From contig OZ026833.1 in the NCBI GenBank assembly GCA_964023205.1, positions 3,098,965 to 3,162,964 of the forward strand: 64,000 bases of DNA, read 5' to 3'. The DNA is from Lutraria lutraria (Eukaryota > Mollusca > Bivalvia > Venerida > Mactridae). The position numbers were made by a program, and so were the translations under genes. A model generated the notes under the pieces. That model had not been told where the DNA came from, made no database searches, and saw nothing but the letters and a program-made list of their open reading frames with translations. Positions 55,437 through 64,000 of the stretch are shown in pieces (the first letter of the stretch is position 1; every line of letters starts with the position of its first letter).

Positions 55437-56432
55437 CAGAGTGACGACAAACGTGCCAATAGCACATTAGATATTAGATCAACCAAATATGAATTCCCTA
55501 ATGGACGTGAAGCATTGTGTTTCTACTGGTTTAACTGCATACATGTACTAGGTTTTTGTATAGTATGTAACTCGTCTAATAAACTATAAATGTATATGTA
55601 TATATGTATATGAACCAATCAGTTACAATCGAAATTGAGTGCCCATGGCATTGTAATTAATATTATTTGCGCTCATAGACGTCTGTTTATTTTACAGATA
55701 TTTCATGGGTATTTGTGGAACTGTTAAAAATGTGCTCCATTGGTGGAAGGTTGACTTGATTTTGAACCTTAGGCCCATTGTAACATTTCAAAAGGTCACC
55801 TCGGCACAGAGTACCAAATTTAAGCTGTTCCACTATTGCCCATTTAATAATTGTACTATTACCTATTGAATTGTGTAAATGGTTTTATTCGATTTTCCCT
55901 CCCATAAATCATGGAAACGATTTGGATTTGACGTCTTCTGCAAAATCACCAATTGTTTACCCAAGAATTAAATATTCGCATGCGGGCAACATAATCGTAT
56001 AAACGCTTGCAGATTGAACTAAAAGCCACTGCCATACCATGACCCGAATTGCAATCGTTACGTTTCGACTGATCGAAATAGTATTGATTATTACCGAACG
56101 TTCATTACAGATCCACCCAATATCGAGCGAGTAAACACCCGAAAATGTTGCAGTATGACTCAAATTTAAATCCTGGCAAATATCCACTTTTTATGCAAAA
56201 CTGTATACAATATCGTTTTTTTTTCACTGTTATGAAAAAAATGTGGAAGGTATGAATAGGAAACCTGTTTATGTAGTATTTTTGTGAAATGTTTGTTTGA
56301 TTTGTTATATCAAATGCTTAATTTTTAAAGTATGAATTGCATTGAAAATGTGTTAATTTTGAGTGTTATGAAATGTTCAAATGATACTATGTTTCTTCAT
56401 TGATATTTTTATTGCAATAGGAGGAATATAAT
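55437..56432. other. 3' flank of TLR pseudogene B
   Basis: Copy of 22477-23472, with the degenerate hairpin element at 55707-55840. No gene. Confidence 0.55.
55707..55840. mobile_element. Degenerate hairpin element, copy B
   Basis: Same as 22747-22880. Confidence 0.6.
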
Positions 56433-56506
56433 GCATCCGGTGCGGGGCTAGAACCCATGGCCTCCTGCATGCAAATGAGATGCTCTACCCACTGACCTAA
56501 TCAGGC
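56433..56506 (-). repeat. tRNA-Ala-like SINE head 3, copy B
   Basis: Same as 23473-23546. Confidence 0.55.
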
Positions 56507-56680
56507 TATTAATATACCAGCCAATTCATTAAATCAATGCAAGTACAATTGCGCAATAATCAGTACTGCTGCATTCCTCCAAATTTATCGCGACAATCAC
56601 AGATTCTTTTGACTTACCCAGCCTTTGCTTCATCCTAACTGTAGGATTATGGCACCAAAAGTAATAGGAAGCAATTTTTG

Positions 56681-56750
56681 TACCCGATGCGGGGCTCGAA
56701 CCCGTAACCTCCTTGCTAGTCAGAAGCTATACAAACTGAGCTAATGGTCC
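56681..56750 (-). repeat. tRNA-Ala-like SINE head 4, copy B
   Basis: Same as 23721-23790. Confidence 0.55.
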
Positions 56751-57300
56751 TGTTATTAGTACAGCCAATTTAGGAATATGAGTACTATATACAGTGCATC
56801 TACATTTTCATTTAAGTCTTATACAAGACCAAATACTTATATACATATATACGTCCTCGACAAGAGCTATTAGATACATTTATTTTCGAACCGTTACAGC
56901 ATTCGAAAATCTTACGCATGCGTCGTCCAAATTTGAATTGCAGTCCAATATATTGACCATACTCAATATTACAAAAATAAAATAACGGACGACTGTCAAT
57001 TGAGAGCCACCCATTCATAAAAATAGTGGACAGTGAGAACAAAAGGATGGTGATTTAACTGTAACTATAATTGACTTGTACATACTTATTTATTTCATCT
57101 GGTTTAATGCCATTTTCAAAATCATTTCCGTTATTGCAGTTAATCTTAACCAGTTTCTCCGGATTTCATTTAGACCTTAACCATAATTAAACACATTCCA
57201 TTCACAAGCTATTACTTACCATCACCACATAATTCAGAGGTGGATGACAATTTTACAAAGGATGTAATAGCATCAGTCAAATGTGTCCCTTCCAGTGTAA

Positions 57301-57376
57301 GCCTCATCTTGGGTTCGAACTCACAACCTCTTGATCAGTAGACCAACGCTCGTACGACTGAGCTAACCGAGTAGAC
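57301..57376 (-). repeat. tRNA-like SINE head 5, copy B
   Basis: Same as 24341-24416. Confidence 0.5.
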
Positions 57377-57841
57377 ACATACTGTTATAATACTTTCAAT
57401 AACAAATAAGTAAAATGCATATAATTGTGTATATACGAGTATGTACAAGCATTCAATTGTTATATAATAAATGACATAAACAATAATTTACCTAGATGTG
57501 ATTTAACTATCTGGTGGATAGGTGTTGGTTGTAAAATTTGTGAAGTAAAAATCTACGCGACTATCTTTTTAAAGACATTGTTTGTTTCTGATGACAATCA
57601 TAATTGTTTATAACAGTGTAGTTAAAATATAGACATATGTACATAATAAATGACACCGGTAAAGCAAACAAAAATGGAAGGTACGAGTCATAATGATTGT
57701 GAAAATGTTCACACATTTCTCATCAGATATCCTCCTAATTCTCATAGAAGCTCTCCAGCTACATCGTCGAATGTCTGTGACACGGATCCCAACCCACGGA
57801 ATTTGCATGACTGCCAGTTCGACAATATAACACCAGCTGCT
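57377..57841. other. AT-rich spacer, copy B
   Basis: Copy of 24417-24881; no gene supported. Confidence 0.4.
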
Positions 57842-58832
57842 TCAAAAGTTCACATTGAGTATTGTCTGGAAAATGAAACTATGGTGTGATTTTATCGATT
57901 GAAAACAAAATGGAACTGGATTGTCACGGAGGTCCTATTCATACTATTTACTGAAGCATTTAACAGTCTGACTTAACATAGACTAAATAAAAAATAAACA
58001 CTAACCATTCTGATTTAGACATATAAAATATCATTTATAGCGTAACCACTTAGCAGTATTATCTAGAAACTGTGAGTAATTGAAGCTTATGTATGTCTAG
58101 AGTTTTTCGTTACGACAGTAGAATCTGCAAAAGTATCCATTAGGTTCAGAATTTTATAAATTTAACGAAATTGTAAACGGACTCAAGGGGAACAACTACG
58201 ATTTAAACATAATGAGTTATTACAGTAATTAACTCCCTTGAGTAAATGAAATTGATCAGTTTCTGCACGCTGTGATTTAAACTTAACTGAAGGTAACAAA
58301 ATACTTAAAACCGGATATTTGTTTTTACATTTTAAGACCCTGCATGTAAAATGGTTTTTGCCATATAACTATTCCTGTTGACTTAATCTTGTTGCATTTC
58401 GTAGTAAATGTAATATAAATGTAGTATAATGCCTTAACGCTATTTAGAAAATGTAACAATAAATATAACGCATCAAAATTACAATTAATAGTCCTGTTTT
58501 GAGTTATGCAGGACTGGTCTTAAATAATTTTTTTTCCAAAATAGATATGCTCCTTTCGGTTCGAAATTACTTTCCAATAACAGCGAATATCATTTTGAAA
58601 AAAATTGTTCAATGTGTAACAGTCATGTCCATTAAATTACAAAGATAGTTTTTGTTTGAACTGTAGTGAATAACGATCAGATTAAGAGCAACATATTTTC
58701 ACACTTTTTGAAATCTATTTGATAAATCCTGTCACTTATAGCTGTATACACTTTACGTTAGTAGATATATTCTAATAGACAAATTCTCCACGAAGTTTTG
58801 CAATGGTTTCGACTTTATCTGTACATTTTCGA
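57842..58832. repeat. Recently duplicated upstream block in front of TLR-3B
   Basis: Copy of 24882-25872. One visible difference is a T-run ('taattttttttcc') at about 58525 where A reads 'taaaaatttttcc'. Confidence 0.85.
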
Positions 58833-58844
58833 TACCTTACGTAA

Positions 58845-58920
58845 AAATGATGTAAAACATGAAACTAACCTATTAGAGCAGGAAGAAAAACACTGACTTG
58901 GACGAGATGTAAAAAAGGCC
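58845..58920 (+). promoter_or_regulatory. Truncated TLR-proximal element (TLR-3B)
   Basis: Same internal loss of the TATA-like core as at 25885-25960. Confidence 0.5.
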
Positions 58921-59011
58921 AACATTCATTTCCTTGCACTACTTTTCACAAGTGTGTGTTAAAGTCAGTGATGAACTCACTCTGGTGTATTACGAAATAT
59001 AAACTGTAATT

Positions 59012-61081
59012 ATGGATATGAATGTTTCAACTTTTTGGATTATATTTGCTGTTCACATTAATCTAGTGACGGGAAATGATTGTTTTTTCTATGGTGTTCA
59101 GGCGGTTTGCAAATATGCAGGATTATCATACATCCCAGACATACCAGCTTACATCAAAACACTAGAATTTATTGGAAATGAACTTCCAACAGTAACAAAG
59201 GCGACGTTTCAAAATATTGAAATGCCGAGTAATCTGTCGACAATGATCCTCTCTTCAAACAGAATCTGCAATATTTCCGAAGACGCATTTGACGCATTCT
59301 CTAATCTCTCGACCTTAGAACTCACTGACAACAGGATTAATATGAATGATATGAAAATCCTACTTGTAAAATTATCCCAAGGAAGTCCTCTGAATACACT
59401 TTATTTGAATTCTATGGGTAGTGATGTTATAATTAGTGAAACGTTTTCATTGTTGAATAAAACACCTGCCTATTCTCTATTCTTGATAAACAACGATATC
59501 AAGGAGTTCCCTATGGACACGTTTAAGCGTTTGAGCAATATAATTGAACTAGTTCTAGATATTAATGCTATATCAGATGTCAAGTTACCTTTAATGGACT
59601 CGTTGATGGAATTAAGAATGAATCGTAACCATTTGAAGGCCGTTCCAGAATTTTGTTCAGATCGTAATACCTCTTTGGCTAAGAAGTTGCACAATTTGTT
59701 TTTGGATTATAACGAAATCGATGCTATTAGCAATGCAGCGTTCCGGTGTTTACCTAATTTAAACAAGTTGCATCTTACAGGCAATTTCATAGCCATTTAT
59801 CCGACAATGCTTTTTGCAAATAGTCCAAAGATCACAACGTTTGTTGCTGAGTCTAATGGCGGACATGATATTAAAGTACAACCATTTGCATTTAGTTCTA
59901 AAACCTTACAATATCTGACAATAAGTTTCAATGGAAATGCATTGGATGTTTTCGTGTCACTATCTAACACATTTCAAAAATTGCCTTCATTGCAAAGACT
60001 GGAATTGAGTTACATTACCATGTTTCAATTGTCTAACGAAAATATTTTGGAACTCTTCTCACCGATAACGAACGTTACAACAATACAATGTTTTAGGTGT
60101 CACTTGCAAGGCGATCTTAACAATATACTGAGAAAGAAACCACATCTTGTCAAAATAAACCTGAAAAGTAATTATTTTCTAAACATTTCACCGGGAACAT
60201 TTACTGATGATTCAAACATTTCAAAGCTTTATTTAGGTTTGAACAAGTTTGGACACTTCAGCTCAGATGCTTTGCCCGTTAGCTTTCTTGATAACCTCAA
60301 AGTTCTAGATTTATCAAAAAATCCATTTATATGTGATTGCAAACTCCTCTGGTTAATTGAGTGGCTGAAAACAGCTAACAAGTCTAAGTTGCAATTTTAT
60401 CCGGAAGGATACACGTGTGCATCTCCAGCAAAATGGGCTAATAAACAACTCCAAGAAGTTAATTTCTCATATTTGGAATGTCATCCTTTCAGTACAATTG
60501 AATGGCTCGGTTTGATAGGTGGACCTACCGTTATCATTATCATTATAACAGCTGTGGTTCTCTATCGAAACAGATGGAACATAAAACATTACATATACCT
60601 AATGAGGAGAAGAAGAGAATACACACCACTTGAAGGCAATGTTTACGTTTACGATGCCTTTGTGGCTTACAGTGATACCGAATCACGTTGGATTAAGGAA
60701 GTTTTGGTACCGATGTTAGAAGATGAATTTAATCTTAGATTGTGTGTTCATGACAGAGATTTTCACGCCGGTACATTCATCAATGACAATATAGTAGAAC
60801 GGATGAGGGAAAGTGAAAGAATAATTTTGGTGCTGTCGAATAGTTTTGCTAATAGTGGGTGGTGCATGTTTGAAATGAAAGTTGCGCATTCGATGCACAT
60901 TGAAGAAAATGTAGATGTTATAGCCATTATGTTCGAAGAGTTGTTGGGCAGAAATATAAACAATTCATTGAGAGTTCTCTTGGAATCGACTACCTTCATA
61001 GAATGGACCGAAGACATTTCAGGCCATGAACTGTTTGTAACAAGACTAAAGGATTCTTTACGTGTCAATGTCAATGGATGA
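59012..61081 (+). CDS. Toll-like receptor, single exon (TLR-3B)
   Basis: Complete 689-residue receptor with the layout of TLR-3A: signal peptide, leucine-rich repeats, LRRCT, membrane helix about 499-518 and TIR about 546-688 with BB loop RDFHAG. Three residues differ from TLR-3A. Near 425 it keeps S, as TLR-1 and TLR-4 do, and A near 242 is one step from the T of other paralogues, so those two changes are derived in A; M near 622 (FEMKVAH) is derived here. One silent difference is visible (a Leu codon near residue 155). Confidence 0.95.
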   Translation: MDMNVSTFWIIFAVHINLVTGNDCFFYGVQAVCKYAGLSYIPDIPAYIKTLEFIGNELPTVTKATFQNIEMPSNLSTMILSSNRICNISEDAFDAFSNLSTLELTDNRINMNDMKILLVKLSQGSPLNTLYLNSMGSDVIISETFSLLNKTPAYSLFLINNDIKEFPMDTFKRLSNIIELVLDINAISDVKLPLMDSLMELRMNRNHLKAVPEFCSDRNTSLAKKLHNLFLDYNEIDAISNAAFRCLPNLNKLHLTGNFIAIYPTMLFANSPKITTFVAESNGGHDIKVQPFAFSSKTLQYLTISFNGNALDVFVSLSNTFQKLPSLQRLELSYITMFQLSNENILELFSPITNVTTIQCFRCHLQGDLNNILRKKPHLVKINLKSNYFLNISPGTFTDDSNISKLYLGLNKFGHFSSDALPVSFLDNLKVLDLSKNPFICDCKLLWLIEWLKTANKSKLQFYPEGYTCASPAKWANKQLQEVNFSYLECHPFSTIEWLGLIGGPTVIIIIITAVVLYRNRWNIKHYIYLMRRRREYTPLEGNVYVYDAFVAYSDTESRWIKEVLVPMLEDEFNLRLCVHDRDFHAGTFINDNIVERMRESERIILVLSNSFANSGWCMFEMKVAHSMHIEENVDVIAIMFEELLGRNINNSLRVLLESTTFIEWTEDISGHELFVTRLKDSLRVNVNG

Positions 61082-61940
61082 GACACACAACAGGATGACG
61101 GCAAACGGGCTAATAACATATTAATTATCAGATCAACCACATATGAATTGCTTGATGGATTTGAAGCATTGTGTCTGTATTGGTTTGACTGTATACTAGG
61201 TTTATGTATAATATTTTACTCATCTATAAATTGACCATACACTATAAAACTATATACATGTACATGAAACCATAAGTTACAGCCGAAATTGAGTGTGCAT
61301 GACAGAGTAAATCTGAATTATTATTTGCGCTCAGAAACGTCTGTATATTACACAGTGATTTCATTGGCATTTGTGGAACTGTTAAAACCGTTCTCCCGTG
61401 GCGGAGCGGTGACGTAATTGTTAACTGTTGTCCCGAGGCCTGAAACCCAGCGTATGTTTTCCAAAAGTCACCTCGGCTTATCGGACTACACTTTGACTGT
61501 TCCACAAATGCCCATTAAATAACTGTTGTATTACCTAATGCATTAATATAAATGTTTTTTTTTTGTCTTATATTTTTTCCTCTTACAAATCAGGGATATG
61601 TTTAGGATTTGACATTTTCTACATCATCACCAATACTAGTAATTATTATTATTTACATCAGAATTAGAAATTCGCGTGTAGACATCGGAGTCGTATAACG
61701 CTTTCAGATTGAACCGCCGTACTATAACCCGAATTGCAATCGTTACGGTACACCTCAACCGGAGTGGTGCTGATTGTTACAGAACGTACATTAAAGTTCC
61801 ACCCAATATCGAGCCACTAAATACTCGAAAATGGTTTTCATTATAAAATTTGAAATCCTGGCAAATATCCAACCTTGTTGTAAAACTGCAAAGAATAACG
61901 AAATAACATTTGTATAATGCGTTGGGTAATAAAATGCACT
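61082..61940. other. 3' flank of TLR-3B
   Basis: Copy of 28122-28980 with the hairpin element at 61366-61512; no gene. Confidence 0.55.
61366..61512. mobile_element. 147-bp hairpin MITE, copy B
   Basis: Same arms and flanking CATT as 28406-28552. Confidence 0.75.
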
Positions 61941-61944
61941 ATTT

Positions 61945-62365
61945 TTTATATAATACAACATTGGAATACAATACATTACTTGTATGTAATGCACTGTTTC
62001 GATTTAAAACATTGTTTGTATATGAATCACTGTTTGTATACAATACACTGTGAACATAATACACTTTTTGTTTGTATTAAGCCGTTGTATATCATACATT
62101 GTTTGTATATAATACGCTATTTGTATATGGTACTGTGTTTGTATGTGGTATTCTGTTTGTACATATTACACTGTTTGTACATACTAGACTTTTTTGTATA
62201 AAAAACACTGTTTGTACATAGTACACTGTTTGTACATCATGCACTATTTGTACTAAATACAAACTTTGTTTATAATACAATGCTTGCATATAATACACTA
62301 TTAGTATATAATTTAATGTCTGTAAATAATGCACGGTTTGTATGTAACACGCTGTTTTTATCTAA
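61945..62365. repeat. 18-bp minisatellite downstream of TLR-3B
   Basis: Copy of 28985-29405; no change in unit number is visible, in contrast to the 17-bp array. Confidence 0.85.
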
Positions 62366-62379
62366 TCATTGCATATATA

Positions 62380-63664
62380 TATATTCTTTATTTAAGTCTC
62401 ATTCACATATATACAAATACAATCACATTACATTATATCACAGAGTCATTATTATGTGACCATTCTAACAGAGAATTATAAGAGACTGGTAAAATTATTC
62501 ACAAGAAAAGTACAAACTAAAACTACATATATTTATATATATATTATTACTGTTACTATACATGTATTCATATTATATTATAATAAAATAAAAATCTAGC
62601 TTTAAACCGACAAAAGAGTTAAAAAGTAATACTACACTTGCTTATAAATAATAAAATAATGCTAGTCTTAATCTACTTATTAAGAATATGTCTTAAATAC
62701 AATGAACATAAAAATGAAAAATATAATAAATTATTAAACTATTAAGAGGTATAGCTGGAAACAAAATGATAAAAAAGTTACACATGACAGACGTGTAACG
62801 GGAAATAACAACAATTGGAATAATAATAATAAAAAACAAAGTTATCTACATAGATAAGAACTTCTACGATTTAAAATATTACAGCAGGTTTCGGCACTTA
62901 AACGAATCAAATCCGGGTGAGTAAATAACACGACTAGTTTATCGTTGTCTGACAAATTATAAAATATATCACAAACTTCTGTAGCTTGTTGTACAAGATT
63001 AAAACGTAAGTCTTCATATAAACTGCAGTTAAGTATTACATGGCATCCATCTTCAATAAAAATATTACAGAAAGGACAAGTTCTTTCATCCACAGGTAAC
63101 CTTTCATATCTACCAGTTTCAAGCCTAATTGGTGCAACGCCACATCTGAATTTACAAAAAGCCGATCTATGACTAAATGGCAAGATCATTTTACAATATT
63201 GTTCAACAGTAATATGTTGTTTAAACAGGGCATAGGTGTGTAGTTCATTTTCACCTCTACCGCTACGACTTGAAACTTGTTGTACCGAATTAAGCCATTC
63301 TGTTTTAAAAATATTGAACATACGTTCCTCCACAGCGCGTTTAAAACTATGTTTCGGGATGGCTTTATTGATGTCACTATATTGATACAAATCAAGCTCA
63401 AACAATTTTCTTTTAACATTATGATGCCAGTTTTTACAAGAATTATTTGCTAGAGAAATTGCCCAAAGTGCTATACGTTTAGTGAGACGAGATGCATGTA
63501 ATGAATTTAATCTTGTCCAATATGTAGAGATACAGCTCCACTGCCGAACTATAGGCGGCGTCCATGCCATTTCGCCAGTAACGGCCGAATTCGGAGTGTA
63601 CTTGCCAACCCCTAAGAAGTAACGCATAGCCTTATTTTGAACAGCATCAATACATGAAAAGGCT
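62380..63664 (-). mobile_element. 5'-truncated LINE, copy B
   Basis: Copy of 29420-30704. The 261-residue open remnant (62842-63627) is identical in protein sequence to A, so the insertion predates the A/B duplication. Confidence 0.85.
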
Positions 63665-64000
63665 TATGTCTAATACATTATTTGCATGTAATACACGATC
63701 TTGTTTCAATTTTCTTAATGATCTATGATATAATTCACATACCTCGGCAAATCATGATACTATTACAGCAAAAACCAACTTTGGTGTTGTAAATTCGTTC
63801 GTACTGAACTATAAATATATGTTGTACAGTCGTGTAAATATAAGCTATAATTTAAAACAGAATTGTTTGTAAAGTACATTTTTGTACTTACATAATGAGA
63901 TCTTGATACCGTGACACTTTTCTTATATATACATCATTCATAAAGCTTCCCAATGGTTTCGGCCTGTTTCATCATGATTTGTGGTCAGGAATATAATTAT
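63665..64000. other. Unit-junction spacer at the window end
   Basis: Copy of 30705-31040; duplication B continues past the window. No gene. Confidence 0.5.

Larger units (their letters stand above)
41981..64000. repeat. Segmental duplication, copy B (runs off the window)
   Basis: Near-identical to copy A from 7814 onward. Unlike A, its left border is seamless: the upstream block continues leftward into older flank, so B looks like the original left context and A the cut one. Differences from A: no Harbinger-like insertion, a minisatellite about 600 bases longer, small indels, and scattered substitutions that become very rare after 46000. Confidence 0.95.

Overview
The window looks like AT-rich invertebrate DNA, most likely from a bivalve mollusc. 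The species is inferred, not proven. It holds a tandem cluster of intronless Toll-like receptor (TLR) genes, many non-autonomous mobile elements, tRNA-derived SINE-like repeats and several minisatellites. No host gene outside the TLR family was recognised.

Layout, all TLRs on the + strand: TLR-1 (842-2917); a 2 kb composite element and an 18-bp minisatellite (3238-5900); a relic upstream block with no gene (6081-7813); unit A, from 7814 to at least 31040, with TLR-2A (13193-15268), a TLR pseudogene split by a nested insertion (16513-22476), TLR-3A (26052-28121) and a 5'-truncated LINE (29420-30704); a central part (31041-41980) with a decayed TLR (33024-33640), a diverged tandem-repeat field (about 33900-35285) and TLR-4 (37470-39542); then unit B, from 41981 to the window end, which repeats unit A almost base for base with TLR-2B, the same split pseudogene, TLR-3B and the same LINE. 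From about position 13000 onward, A and B lie exactly 32960 bp apart.

The five TLR types (TLR-1, -2, -3, -4 and the pseudogenes) share an ancestral unit of roughly 8-10 kb: a long 5' flank, a 17-bp minisatellite, a short conserved element with a TATA-like core, a single-exon receptor, a 3' flank with a hairpin element, and an 18-bp minisatellite. The cluster therefore shows birth and death by unequal exchange. The intact receptors all have a signal peptide, an LRR ectodomain with one C-terminal cysteine cluster, one membrane segment and a cytoplasmic TIR domain. They are expected to act as membrane pattern-recognition receptors signalling through TIR adaptors such as MyD88.

Points of most interest: the BB-loop proline that is key for signalling in vertebrate TLRs is alanine in every intact copy except TLR-4; A and B TLR copies differ by about eight bases in 4.1 kb, mostly amino-acid-changing; several transposon insertions can be dated and delimited because an empty paralogous site sits in the same window; and TLR-3 has lost the TATA-containing upstream element. 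A false duplication made during assembly of a heterozygous genome is a live alternative explanation for units A and B.
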